64,000 nt of DNA from Mannheimia indoligenes. Its GTDB lineage: Bacteria; Pseudomonadota; Gammaproteobacteria; Enterobacterales; Pasteurellaceae. Under the pieces are notes generated by a model. That model saw only the letters and a list, made by a program, of their open reading frames with translations. It did not search any database and had not been told where the DNA came from. Both the position numbers and the translations under genes were made by a program. The stretch lies in assembly GCF_036880405.1 (NCBI RefSeq), contig NZ_JBAJJM010000001.1, positions 272,164 to 336,163 on the forward strand. Direction: 5' to 3'. Below are positions 26,192 to 34,253 of this stretch, one piece after another (the stretch's first letter is position 1; each line of letters opens with the position of its first letter).

Positions 26192-26337
26192 ATAAAACCT
26201 CAAATAAAAAATGGATAAATCTTGCATTTGAAAATAGTTCGCAATTATATAAGACAAACATCAATTTTTCAACTTGAAATAATCGCCGATACCTTCGCTA
26301 TTTTGTGGTATAGTTTCGCCATTTTTGAGGATAAATT

Positions 26338-26667
26338 ATGACTGATATTACATTTAAAGAAATTACTCCCCAGCAAGCGTGGGAGATGATTGAAAACGAC
26401 GGTGCGGTACTTGCCGATGTGCGTGATGCTCGCCGCTATGTTTATAGCCACCCACAAGATGCTTTTCATTTAACTAACCAAAGCTACGGCAAATTTTTAG
26501 ATGAAGTTGATTATGATGATCCTGTTGTTGTCATTTGTTATCACGGGGTGAGTAGCCAAAGTACCGCTCAATTTTTGATTGAGCAGGGATTTGAAAACGT
26601 TTACAGCGTAAAAGGTGGTTTTGAAGCGTGGGAAAGAAACGGGCTACCTATTGAAACCTCTTATTAA
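26338..26667 (+). CDS. glpE: thiosulfate sulfurtransferase GlpE
   Basis: Single-domain rhodanese that moves sulfane sulfur from thiosulfate to acceptors such as cyanide or thioredoxin. The 109-residue protein has the rhodanese active-site loop CYHGVSSQS with the catalytic Cys near residue 67, LADVRDARRY and GGFEAWERNGLP. The match to E. coli GlpE (AFHLTN, CYHG) is close. TGAGGATAAATT precedes the ATG. It stands outside any glp operon, next to cnoX on the same strand (43-base gap). Confidence 0.94.
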   Translation: MTDITFKEITPQQAWEMIENDGAVLADVRDARRYVYSHPQDAFHLTNQSYGKFLDEVDYDDPVVVICYHGVSSQSTAQFLIEQGFENVYSVKGGFEAWERNGLPIETSY

Positions 26668-26710
26668 TTCTACAATATAAAATGTAATTTTTAGCTTAAA
26701 GAAGGTTTTT

Positions 26711-27556
26711 ATGGACTATTTGGTAAATGTAAACGAACAAAATTTTAGTGAAGTGTGGAGTGCCGCCGGGCAAATACCTACAGTGTTCCATTTTATTTCT
26801 CCCCGTGAGGTTGCCTCGCTAGAAATGGATGCCTTACTCCGCCGTATTGCGGATGAAAATCCACAGCAATTTTTGTTGGCAACGATTAACTGCGATGAAC
26901 AGCAGACATTAGCCGCACAGTTTCGCATTCAACAAATTCCAACGCTTTATCTCTTCTCGAACGGTCAGCCGATTGATGCTATTCAAGGTGCGGTAAGTGA
27001 GCAAGAGTTGCGAATTCGGCTTGCTAACATTCTGCCGAAAGAGGAAGATCTTAAATTTCACCAAGCCTTAGAGCTTCTACAAGATCAACGTTACGATGAA
27101 GCATTGCCTCTATTAAAAGCAGCTTGGGAAATGACGGACAAGAAAAACAGCGATTTTGCTTTGCTCTATGCTGAAACTTATATCGCAATGAGAAATGTTG
27201 AGCCGGCTCGTGAAATCTTAAAAGCTATTCCAATTCAAGACAGAGACAGCCGCTGGCACGGTTTGCAGGCTCAAATCGAGTTATTAGAGCAGGCGAGTGA
27301 ATCCCCCGAGTTGCAACAGTTGCAAGCCGATTATGCTCAAAGCAAAACACCTGAAATTGCGATTAAACTAGCTAATCAATTACACCAAGCTCACAAAAAT
27401 GAAGAAGCTCTAACGCTCTTATTTGATTGGTTGAAGTCAGATTTGAATGTATCAAACGGCGAGCTGAAAAACCAATTTTTAGCTATATTATCAGCACTTG
27501 GAACAGATCCTATTGTGCCTAAATTCAGAAGACAGCTTTATTCTCTGTTATATTAA
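26711..27556 (+). CDS. cnoX: thioredoxin-fold chaperone CnoX (YbbN)
   Basis: CnoX joins a thioredoxin domain to tetratricopeptide-like helices and protects clients from oxidation before handing them to GroEL. The 281-residue protein has the thioredoxin domain at about 1-110 (IPTLYLFSNGQPIDAIQG is the cis-Pro region) and a helical TPR part from about 115. The position of the thioredoxin CxxC reads SPRE, so no active cysteines are present there, unlike E. coli YbbN which keeps one. GAAGG precedes the ATG. Chaperone function without thiol exchange is likely. Confidence 0.9.
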   Translation: MDYLVNVNEQNFSEVWSAAGQIPTVFHFISPREVASLEMDALLRRIADENPQQFLLATINCDEQQTLAAQFRIQQIPTLYLFSNGQPIDAIQGAVSEQELRIRLANILPKEEDLKFHQALELLQDQRYDEALPLLKAAWEMTDKKNSDFALLYAETYIAMRNVEPAREILKAIPIQDRDSRWHGLQAQIELLEQASESPELQQLQADYAQSKTPEIAIKLANQLHQAHKNEEALTLLFDWLKSDLNVSNGELKNQFLAILSALGTDPIVPKFRRQLYSLLY

Positions 27557-27563
27557 TGAAATG

Positions 27564-27592
27564 AAAATGCCGTAATTGATTACGGCATTTTT
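27564..27592. terminator. bidirectional terminator between cnoX and dhaM
   Basis: AAAATGCCGTAAT and ATTACGGCATTTT form a perfect 13-bp stem with a 2-base centre, A-run on one side and T-run on the other. Confidence 0.9.
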
Positions 27593-27607
27593 GTTTGTGA
27601 ATTTAGA

Positions 27608-28015
27608 TTATTCAGCCTGCTCTTGTTTAAGTTGAGCGGCTTCATTGGCTTCTTTTAAAATTAACTCTAAGCTATCACCGGCTGATGCTGCTACCACCGC
27701 AGCAAAAGCTCCCTCCACTAAAGGTGCGTAGCTGATAACCACTTTTTCGGCAATTTCCGGTTCGAGTAAATCAATGGCGGTTTGGGTACTTAATACTGCA
27801 CTGCCTAAATCGACAAAAACAATCACACCATCAGGTGTAAAGACCGATTCAATCGCCTGCATAATTTTAACGGCGTCAGTGCCGATCGGATTCTCCGCAT
27901 CGTCAATTCCCCCTGCAACAGCAATCTGACAACCACCTTGAGCCATTTGTGAAAGAATTTCTGCAACTCCTTCAGCCAGTTTTGCACTATGGGAAACAAT
28001 TACTAAATTAACCAT
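27608..28015 (-). CDS. dhaM: PTS-dependent dihydroxyacetone kinase phosphotransferase subunit DhaM
   Basis: DhaM carries phosphate from the PTS (HPr) to the ADP bound in DhaL. At 135 residues it holds only the EIIA-Man-like domain; E. coli DhaM also has HPr and EI-like domains (about 470 residues), so this is the minimal form. The phospho-acceptor His is residue 9 in VIVSHSAKLAEGV. Other family stretches are GTDAVKIMQAI and VFVDLGSAVLSTQTAIDLL. GGAGCTACA precedes the ATG. Last gene of dhaK-dhaL-dhaM, 9 bases after dhaL. Confidence 0.93.
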   Translation of the reverse strand: MVNLVIVSHSAKLAEGVAEILSQMAQGGCQIAVAGGIDDAENPIGTDAVKIMQAIESVFTPDGVIVFVDLGSAVLSTQTAIDLLEPEIAEKVVISYAPLVEGAFAAVVAASAGDSLELILKEANEAAQLKQEQAE

Positions 28016-28024
28016 TGTAGCTCC

Positions 28025-28651
28025 TTATTGCACTGCATCTGTCAAGGCTTTAAAAATGTAATAACTCGATGTTGCTCCCGGATCTTGATGCCCTGCACTT
28101 CGTTCTCCCAAATAACTGGCTCGCCCTTTTTTAGCAATAAGTGGAATCGTTTGATTTGCAAAATGTTCTGCTTTTTCGACCGCTTGTAACAAAATTGAGC
28201 CAATCGATTGAGAGGTATCCGCTTTTTTTAGCTCTTCCAGCAAAGGCAACCACAGATCGCACATTGTTTTGTCGCCAATTTCTGCTTTCCCTCGTTGCAC
28301 AATGCCTTCAACCCCTTGCTCTAAACAGAGTAGCAAATCTGAAAAGCTGAGAGCTTCTTTTGCATTTGTGCTTTGAGCAGCTTTAATGAAAAATGTACCG
28401 TAAAGTGGACCGCTTGCACCGCCAACTTGTGAAAGTAAGGTCATTCCGACTGTTTTCAAAATTGTGCCGATGTCTTTGTCTTCCACCGTTTTAGCTTTTT
28501 CAGTTGCTTTGCTAAAGCCACGCTGCATATTCAAGCCGTGATCTCCATCGCCGATAACGGTATCCAACTCGGTCAAATAATCACGCTTTTCGTCCATTAC
28601 TTGTTGGCATAATTCAAGCCATTTTAAAATTTGTTGTTTTGATATTTTCAT
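28025..28651 (-). CDS. dhaL: dihydroxyacetone kinase ADP-binding subunit DhaL
   Basis: DhaL binds ADP permanently as a cofactor, receives phosphate from DhaM and passes it to dihydroxyacetone held by DhaK. The 208-residue protein has the Mg-ADP motif DTVIGDGDHGLNMQRG near 29-44, GGASGPLYGTFF near 88-99 and RSAGHQDPGATS near 185-197. I chose MKISKQQILKWLELC (28651) because GGGAAAAG precedes it; the 53 extra in-frame codons upstream would overlap dhaK and are not conserved. 19 bases after dhaK. Confidence 0.95.
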   Translation of the reverse strand: MKISKQQILKWLELCQQVMDEKRDYLTELDTVIGDGDHGLNMQRGFSKATEKAKTVEDKDIGTILKTVGMTLLSQVGGASGPLYGTFFIKAAQSTNAKEALSFSDLLLCLEQGVEGIVQRGKAEIGDKTMCDLWLPLLEELKKADTSQSIGSILLQAVEKAEHFANQTIPLIAKKGRASYLGERSAGHQDPGATSSYYIFKALTDAVQ

Positions 28652-28670
28652 ACTTTTCCCTTCAATGTGA

Positions 28671-29741
28671 TTATTCGCCCCAGCGTAATGCAGGAGTATT
28701 AACCGGTGCATCCCATAATTGTAGAATATCATCATCGGCTTTGAGTAAGGTGATTGACATTCCTTGCATATCCAGTGAGGTACAATAAGAACCGACAAGG
28801 CTACGTTCAATAGTTAAACCAAAAGCGTGGCACTCTTTTTCAAGGGAATCATAAACTGCGTAAAGTTCTGAAAGCGGCACTGAGCCAAGATTATTCACAA
28901 GAGCGATAACACGATCTCCTTTTTGTAAGGCTTGCTTACTTTCTTCCACTTCATTCCATTGTTGATTTTGATTATCCCAGTGGCGAATTGTGCGAGTGTA
29001 ATCGCCGTGAGCAATTAAAGTTTCAAACATCTGTTTGACGGTCTTATCTAAATTCTCAAACGGACGGCGTTCAATGCCTGGTTCGCCGTGAATACCCACA
29101 CCAAACTCCATTTCATTTTCTGCTAAGGTAAACGATGGCTTACCTGCGGCAGGAACGGTACAAGCACCTAGTGCAATGCCGATTGAATGCCCATTATTAT
29201 TGAGTTTGTTACCAAGTTGAGCCAGTTCGGTTAAGGAATAGCCTTTATCTGCCGCTGCCCCAAGTAATTTTTCAATTAGCACGGTATTGGCAACACCGCG
29301 GCGACCGGCGGTATAGAGGCTGTCTTTTACTGCCACATCATCATCAACCAATACGGTCGCCACTTGAACACCACTGTCTGCCAATAATTCAGTTGCCGTT
29401 TCAAAGTTTAGTACATCACCGGTGTAGTTTTTGATGATTAACAAAACGCCTTCGCCACGATCTAGTGCTAAACCACATTCAAACATTTGGTCTGGTGTTG
29501 GTGAGGTGAAAATTGCTCCTGGGCAAGCCCCATCAAGCATTCCTTTTCCAATAAAACCGGCGTGCATTGGCTCGTGTCCGCTTCCACCGCCTGAAATTAA
29601 AGCGACTTTCGGTTGATTACTTGGTGGTGTGCGATAAATATAGACAGGTTCTTTATTTAATATTAAGTCGGAATGTGCTTTTACGAAACCGGAGAGTTGT
29701 TCAGCTAACACGGTTTCAATTGAATTAATAAGCTTTTTCAT
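28671..29741 (-). CDS. dhaK: dihydroxyacetone kinase substrate-binding subunit DhaK
   Basis: DhaK binds dihydroxyacetone covalently as a hemiaminal on a histidine and yields dihydroxyacetone phosphate for glycolysis. The 356 residues equal the E. coli length. Motifs seen: ALISGGGSGHEPMHAGFIG near 45-65, KNYTGDVLNFE near 103-113, and the substrate His in GVGIHGEPGIERRP near 215-230. AAAAGGAG precedes the ATG. First gene of dhaKLM; no dhaR is adjacent, but a CRP-type promoter is seen upstream. Confidence 0.96.
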   Translation of the reverse strand: MKKLINSIETVLAEQLSGFVKAHSDLILNKEPVYIYRTPPSNQPKVALISGGGSGHEPMHAGFIGKGMLDGACPGAIFTSPTPDQMFECGLALDRGEGVLLIIKNYTGDVLNFETATELLADSGVQVATVLVDDDVAVKDSLYTAGRRGVANTVLIEKLLGAAADKGYSLTELAQLGNKLNNNGHSIGIALGACTVPAAGKPSFTLAENEMEFGVGIHGEPGIERRPFENLDKTVKQMFETLIAHGDYTRTIRHWDNQNQQWNEVEESKQALQKGDRVIALVNNLGSVPLSELYAVYDSLEKECHAFGLTIERSLVGSYCTSLDMQGMSITLLKADDDILQLWDAPVNTPALRWGE

Positions 29742-29777
29742 AAGTTTTCTCCTTTTAGAAGCGAGTGAAGTTGTTCT

Positions 29778-29820
29778 AATCTACAGGAAAAATGCTGATA
29801 TTTCTGTTAAGTTTGTCACA
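29778..29820 (-). promoter_or_regulatory. candidate class II CRP promoter of dhaKLM
   Basis: On the minus strand TGTGACAAACTTAACA (29805-29820) matches the CRP consensus TGTGAnnnnnnTCACA with one mismatch. A -10-like TAGATT lies at 29778-29783, placing the CRP centre at -41.5 of the predicted start, the class II position. Confidence 0.5.
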
Positions 29821-29908
29821 AAATCAAAAAAATGTGAGCGAAAGCGAAAATGGAGTTAAATGTGAATTTAAGATAAAATAGAGGCTAATTTCATTCAGAG
29901 GATTGATT

Positions 29909-30862
29909 ATGACAACTAAACACGCAAAACTTTTAATTTTAGGCTCAGGTCCTGCTGGCTATACCGCAGCGGTGTATGCCGCTCGTGCTAACTTAAACCC
30001 TGTATTAGTTACGGGGATGCAACAAGGTGGGCAATTAACCACTACTGATGAAATCGAAAACTGGCCGGGTGAATTTGAGCATACTACCGGCACGGAATTA
30101 ATGAATAAAATGCTCAAGCACGCCGAAAAATTTGAAACTGAAATTGTGTTTGACCATATCCACAGTGTAGATCTTTCTAAACGCCCATTCACGTTAAAAG
30201 GTGATTTAAACACTTTTACTTGTGATGCATTAATTATTGCTACAGGGGCATCGGCAAAATATTTAGGCTTACCGTCTGAAGAACAATTTAAAGGCAGAGG
30301 TGTTTCGGCTTGTGCCACTTGTGATGGCTTTTTCTATCGTAATAAACCTGTTGCGGTTGTAGGTGGTGGTAACACTGCTGTTGAAGAAGCGTTATATTTA
30401 GCGAATTTAGCGAGCGAAGTGCATTTGGTTCACCGCCGTGATAGCTTCCGTGCCGAGAAAATTTTATTAGGTCGCCTACAAAAACGTATTGAAGAAGGCA
30501 AAATCATACTTCATACCGACCGCACAGTCGAAGAAGTGTTGGGCGATAATATGGGTGTAACTGGCTTACGTTTAAAATCGACCAAAGAAGAACTGAACGA
30601 AGAAATCAAAGTTGATGGCTTCTTCGTAGCAATTGGGCACGCACCGAATACCGGCATTTTTGAAGGGCAGTTAGAGCTTGAAAATGGCTATATCAAAGTG
30701 AAATCAGGCTTGGAAGGCAATGCCACAGCTACTTCTGTGGAAGGTGTATTTGCGGCAGGCGATGTGATGGATCACAACTACCGCCAAGCCATCACTTCAG
30801 CCGGAACAGGCTGTATGGCAGCCCTTGATGCGGAACGTTTTTTAGATGCTCAAGAAGCATAA
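29909..30862 (+). CDS. trxB: thioredoxin reductase
   Basis: NADPH-dependent flavoprotein that reduces thioredoxin. The 317-residue protein has the N-terminal FAD motif LGSGPAGYTAAVYAARA, the redox-active CATC in SACATCDGFFYRN near 136, the NADPH motif VVGGGNTAVEEALYLA, and the C-terminal FAD motif VFAAGDVMDHNYRQA. I start at MTTKHAKLLILGSG (29909), preceded by GAGG; an upstream in-frame TTG is rejected. kdsB follows 9 bases later, so the two are co-transcribed. Confidence 0.97.
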   Translation: MTTKHAKLLILGSGPAGYTAAVYAARANLNPVLVTGMQQGGQLTTTDEIENWPGEFEHTTGTELMNKMLKHAEKFETEIVFDHIHSVDLSKRPFTLKGDLNTFTCDALIIATGASAKYLGLPSEEQFKGRGVSACATCDGFFYRNKPVAVVGGGNTAVEEALYLANLASEVHLVHRRDSFRAEKILLGRLQKRIEEGKIILHTDRTVEEVLGDNMGVTGLRLKSTKEELNEEIKVDGFFVAIGHAPNTGIFEGQLELENGYIKVKSGLEGNATATSVEGVFAAGDVMDHNYRQAITSAGTGCMAALDAERFLDAQEA

Positions 30863-30871
30863 GGAACTGTA

Positions 30872-31627
30872 ATGAATTTTACCGTGATTATTCCGGCACG
30901 TTATGCCTCTAGCCGCTTGCCTCGCAAGCCGTTGTTGGATATTGCCGGCAAACCGATGATCCAACACGTTTGGGAAAAAGCCCAACTTTCGGGGGCAACT
31001 CGAGTAATTATTGCCACCGATCACCCAGAAATTGAAGCCACTGCTAAAGCCTTTGGGGCGGAAGTGTGTATGACATCAGACAAGCACAATTCCGGCACGG
31101 AGCGTTTGGCAGAAGTGATCGACAAAATGCAGATTGCGGATAACGACATCATCGTTAATATTCAAGGCGATGAGCCGTTAGTGCCACCGGTGATTGTGGA
31201 ACAAGTGGCTCGCAATTTAGACGCCTACCAAGTGAATATGGCAACCCTTGGTGTGAAGTTGGAAACTCGAGAGGAATTATTCAATCCGAACGCCGTAAAA
31301 GCAGTAGCGGATAAAAACGGTATGGCGTTATATTTCTCGCGTGCCTCAATTCCGTTTGCCAGAGATAGCTTTCCGGATTGCGATGATAGTTTTATTGCTT
31401 CACAAGGCTACTTACGCCATATTGGCATTTACGCTTACCGTGCCGGCTTTGTGAAACAGTATGTGGCTTGGCAGCCAACGGCATTGGAACAATTAGAATC
31501 CTTAGAGCAGTTGCGTGCTTTATGGTATGGCGAAAAAATTCATATCGAACTGGCAAAAGAAGCCCCACAAGTGGGGGTGGACACGCCGGAGGATTTGGAA
31601 AGAGTGCGAGCGATTTTAGCTCGTTAA
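30872..31627 (+). CDS. kdsB: CMP-KDO synthetase (3-deoxy-manno-octulosonate cytidylyltransferase)
   Basis: Activates KDO with CTP to CMP-KDO for lipid A-core assembly. The 251-residue protein has the nucleotide-binding IIPARYASSRLPRKPL at the N-terminus, IVNIQGDEPLVPP near 90-102 with the metal-binding Asp, and the end GVDTPEDLERVRAIL. In E. coli the order is lpxK-ycaR-kdsB on one strand; here kdsB follows trxB instead and lpxK-ycaR lie on the other strand nearby. Confidence 0.97.
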   Translation: MNFTVIIPARYASSRLPRKPLLDIAGKPMIQHVWEKAQLSGATRVIIATDHPEIEATAKAFGAEVCMTSDKHNSGTERLAEVIDKMQIADNDIIVNIQGDEPLVPPVIVEQVARNLDAYQVNMATLGVKLETREELFNPNAVKAVADKNGMALYFSRASIPFARDSFPDCDDSFIASQGYLRHIGIYAYRAGFVKQYVAWQPTALEQLESLEQLRALWYGEKIHIELAKEAPQVGVDTPEDLERVRAILAR

Positions 31628-31636
31628 TCAGTATTG

Positions 31637-31693
31637 CAAGCGGTTAAATTTCACCGATTTTTTGCAAAATTATGAGAAAAAACGACCGCTTGT
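31637..31693. repeat. inverted pair of DNA uptake signals
   Basis: CAAGCGGTT at 31637 and GACCGCTTGT at 31684 face each other in the 78-base gap between kdsB and yidB. Confidence 0.75.
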
Positions 31694-31705
31694 CTAGGAG
31701 AAATT

Positions 31706-32125
31706 ATGTTAGGTAATATTTTAGGTTCATTGGCATCGTCTGTTTTGGGCGGCAACAACCAATCAACCGCAATTCAATTAATTCAAAACTTACTGCAATC
31801 ACAAGGTGGTGTGGAAGGTTTAATCGCTAAATTCCAAGAAGGCGGCTTAGACGATTTATTACGCACTTGGGTTAGCAGCGATGAAGATAATGCTCCGGTA
31901 TCAAGCGAGCAAATCAGTAATGTTTTTGGTCAAGAAAATATTCAAAATGCAGCTCAAGACGCCGGTGTGGATGCGACAGATGCGAGTGAGTTATTAGCTC
32001 AGCTACTCCCTAAAATCGTGGATACTTTGACTCCAAACGGCAATGTAGATGATTTAAAAAATCTGGGGGCTGATGACTTATTAGCTCAAGCAGCTAAAGG
32101 AATTTTGGGTAACTTATTCAAATAA
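31706..32125 (+). CDS. yidB: YidB-family protein (DUF937)
   Basis: A 139-residue protein of the YidB/DUF937 family, function unknown. It is mainly helical, Gly/Asn-rich at the start (LGNILGSLASSVLGGNNQ) and has the family patterns GLIAKFQEGGLDDLLRTWV and VDATDASELLAQLLPKIVD. No signal peptide or membrane helix is clear. AGGAGAAATT precedes the ATG. It stands alone, with a terminator after it shared with ycaR. Confidence 0.88.
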   Translation: MLGNILGSLASSVLGGNNQSTAIQLIQNLLQSQGGVEGLIAKFQEGGLDDLLRTWVSSDEDNAPVSSEQISNVFGQENIQNAAQDAGVDATDASELLAQLLPKIVDTLTPNGNVDDLKNLGADDLLAQAAKGILGNLFK

Positions 32126-32130
32126 AACAA

Positions 32131-32152
32131 AGGGCTGATTTAAATCAGCCCT
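32131..32152. terminator. bidirectional terminator between yidB and ycaR
   Basis: AGGGCTGATT and AATCAGCCCT form a perfect 10-bp stem with a 2-base centre, with T-rich flanks on both strands. Confidence 0.82.
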
Positions 32153-32156
32153 ATCT

Positions 32157-32318
32157 TTATAAAGCTTTCCCTGCTTCGGGTAACAATTCAGGAATGCCGT
32201 TTTTAATCGGATAAGCAATATTGAGCTTAGGGTTGATTAATAGATTGTTCTCTTTATCCCATTCTAACTTTTCATTAGAGACAGGGCAGACAAGGTTCTT
32301 GAGTACTTTTTCATTCAT
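32157..32318 (-). CDS. ycaR: Trm112-family small protein YcaR (UPF0434)
   Basis: A 53-residue protein read directly from the minus strand: MNEKVLKNLVCPVSNEKLEW, then a middle, then the close AYPIKNGIPELLP. This is the Trm112/UPF0434 pattern, a small zinc-ribbon-like fold that in other systems activates methyltransferases; only one Cys (CPVS) remains, as is common in YcaR. Its start lies 8 bases inside the end of lpxK, matching the conserved E. coli order lpxK-ycaR, so the two are translationally coupled. It ends just before the terminator shared with yidB. Confidence 0.9.
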   Translation of the reverse strand: MNEKVLKNLVCPVSNEKLEWDKENNLLINPKLNIAYPIKNGIPELLPEAGKAL

Positions 32319-33297
32319 TTTCTTTTCCTAGTTTTTGTAGAATTGGCGTTAATAAACAAGCGGTCGATTTTTCCGAAAATTTTGCAGAAACCGGCACATA
32401 CCACCAATTTTTTTGAGCGAATGCTTTGCATTTTACCGCATCTTTTTCCGTCATCAATAATGGAGTTTGGCTGTCGGCTAATGTTTTCAGTTGATTGGCA
32501 TCAAAATCTTGATGATCGGCAAAGCCTTGCGTTTTGGCAAGCGGAATACCTAATTTTTCCAGCATAGTGAAAAATCGTGGTGGATGCCCGATTCCTGCAA
32601 TGGCGACACAAGGTTGGCTAAATTCACTTAAAGGTCTATATTCATTAGTTAGAAGATTAACCGCTGAACTTGGCTCTAGACTCATTAAATGTTCATTTGA
32701 CTTGGCAATTCCGCCGTTGCAAATGATGGCATCTACCGAATTTAAACGGCTTGGCAGCTCACGCAATCCACCGGCAGGTAACACAAAACCGTTGCCGAAA
32801 CGTCTTTTACCATCAACGACCACCCATTCCAAATCTCGCTGTAGAGCATAGTGCTGCAAGCCATCATCGGTGATGATTAAATCTAACTCAAATTGGCTAA
32901 GCAATAATTCAATACTTTGCTGACGGTTAGGGGAAACCGCCAATGGTACATTAGTGCGTTGCACAATCAACACCGGTTCATCGCCCACCATTTCAGCAGA
33001 ACTCTGCTGTGTAACAAGCTGTGGAAATACTTTATTTTTCCCACCATAACCGCGAGAAACCACGCCCACTTTTACTCCGCGTTGTTGTAATTGTTCCACT
33101 AACCAAACCACCACCGGCGTTTTTCCATTACCGCCAACCGAAATATTACCCACCACCAACACAGGCACAGGTGAACGGTACGATTGCAAAATATTCAGAG
33201 AATATAACCGCTTGCGAACGTAGCTAATCAACCAAAACAGCAATGAAAGCGGCGAAAGCAGCCACGTGATAAGGGATTTTGTTTGCCAGATTTTCAT
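32311..33297 (-). CDS. lpxK: tetraacyldisaccharide 4'-kinase
   Basis: Inner-membrane kinase that phosphorylates the lipid A disaccharide at the 4' position. The 328-residue protein has an N-terminal hydrophobic anchor (WLLSPLSLLFWLISYVRK), the Walker A VGNISVGGNGKTPVVVWLV near 50-68, the Asp-containing TDDGLQHYALQRDLE, and the ADHQDFD motif near 260. In E. coli msbA precedes lpxK; here a Fic gene sits 6 bases upstream instead. ycaR overlaps its 3' end. Confidence 0.96.
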   Translation of the reverse strand: MKIWQTKSLITWLLSPLSLLFWLISYVRKRLYSLNILQSYRSPVPVLVVGNISVGGNGKTPVVVWLVEQLQQRGVKVGVVSRGYGGKNKVFPQLVTQQSSAEMVGDEPVLIVQRTNVPLAVSPNRQQSIELLLSQFELDLIITDDGLQHYALQRDLEWVVVDGKRRFGNGFVLPAGGLRELPSRLNSVDAIICNGGIAKSNEHLMSLEPSSAVNLLTNEYRPLSEFSQPCVAIAGIGHPPRFFTMLEKLGIPLAKTQGFADHQDFDANQLKTLADSQTPLLMTEKDAVKCKAFAQKNWWYVPVSAKFSEKSTACLLTPILQKLGKENE

Positions 33298-33303
33298 TTG
33301 ATA

Positions 33304-34176
33304 TTACTCAATATAATAAATTCTATTTTTATTTTCACCTTGTGCTGTCAGTAAACCGAGTTTCACAAATTTTGCTAGGTATCGTCTTGCTGTGGCTGGA
33401 CTTAATTCTAGTAACTGTACGGCTTTTTGGTTGGTAATCATCGCATTTTCAGATAAATAGCTTTTTATTCTTTGGAAGATCAATTGCTCTTTATCGCTTA
33501 TTTTATCGCTCATTTTATCGCTCATTTTATTTATTGAATAAGCATTTAATGTCGTAAGGATTGCCTCAAGCATAAACTCAATAAAATCGGTAGAATCGTT
33601 TTTTATATTGCTACTATTAAGTGCTTGGTAGTAACGCTGTTGATGCTGATATACGATAGTTTCAATAGGAAGCCATTCAAAAAGTGAATCCCATTGACTT
33701 AAAATTAAACTTTGCCATAAACGCCCAATTCTGCCATTTCCATCTGCAAAAGGGTGGATTATTTCCAACTCAAAATGAACAATACAGCTTTTGATTAATG
33801 TATGGACTTCACTCTTTTCTGCCCATTTAAGTAAGTTTTGAACTAATTTAGGGACAAAATCAGCTTTAGCACCAATGTGGACAATATTTTCTCCACTATA
33901 GACAGCAACTTCTCTGTTTCTAAATTTCCCTGACTCTTTAATCAGATCTTGAGTGAGTAGTTTGTGAGCAAGAATACGTTTACCGTTTAAAATACCTGTA
34001 ACTTGCTCTAGAGTCAAAGGGTTGCTTTCAATCGCCAATGAGGATTGGATTGAACGAATACGTTGCTCTTTCCGTAAATGCAGATCCCGTTTTTCTAATG
34101 ATAGCCGACCAACAAGGGAAGAAATATCCACAATATAATTAACTATTTTATGGTTAATGGTAAATTTTGGTTCCAT
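33304..34176 (-). CDS. Fic-domain protein with C-terminal winged helix
   Basis: A 290-residue Fic protein; such enzymes usually transfer AMP from ATP to target hydroxyl groups. The complete active-site motif HPFADGNGR lies at 141-149. An N-terminal helix SSLAIESN (45-52) resembles the intramolecular inhibitory motif of class II Fic proteins. A linker at 218-229 is three copies of the 4-residue unit MSDK (last one ISDK), and about 235-290 look like a winged helix-turn-helix (NQKAVQLLELSPATARRYL). The target is unknown. It begins 78 bases after clpX and ends 6 bases before lpxK, an insertion between core genes. Confidence 0.88.
   Translation of the reverse strand: MEPKFTINHKIVNYIVDISSLVGRLSLEKRDLHLRKEQRIRSIQSSLAIESNPLTLEQVTGILNGKRILAHKLLTQDLIKESGKFRNREVAVYSGENIVHIGAKADFVPKLVQNLLKWAEKSEVHTLIKSCIVHFELEIIHPFADGNGRIGRLWQSLILSQWDSLFEWLPIETIVYQHQQRYYQALNSSNIKNDSTDFIEFMLEAILTTLNAYSINKMSDKMSDKISDKEQLIFQRIKSYLSENAMITNQKAVQLLELSPATARRYLAKFVKLGLLTAQGENKNRIYYIE
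33491..33526. repeat. three 12-bp tandem repeats inside the Fic gene
   Basis: TTATCGCTTATT followed by two copies of TTATCGCTCATT. The unit is a multiple of three, so gain or loss changes linker length without breaking the frame. Confidence 0.85.
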
Positions 34177-34253
34177 TACATTCTTCCCTTATTGTAAATA
34201 GTTTGAAATTTTTTGTTTAAAAATCCTCTAAACTTTCAAATATTTCGTAACTA

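Noticed and set aside
26191..26337. Possible Fur box upstream of exbB
   Set aside because: The best alignment to the 19-bp Fur consensus gives only about 10 matches, no better than expected in AT-rich DNA, although Fur control of exbB-exbD-tonB is biologically likely.
28652..28810. Longer dhaL reading frame
   Set aside because: It would overlap dhaK by 140 bases and has no ribosome site, while the shorter start has one and matches the family N-terminus.
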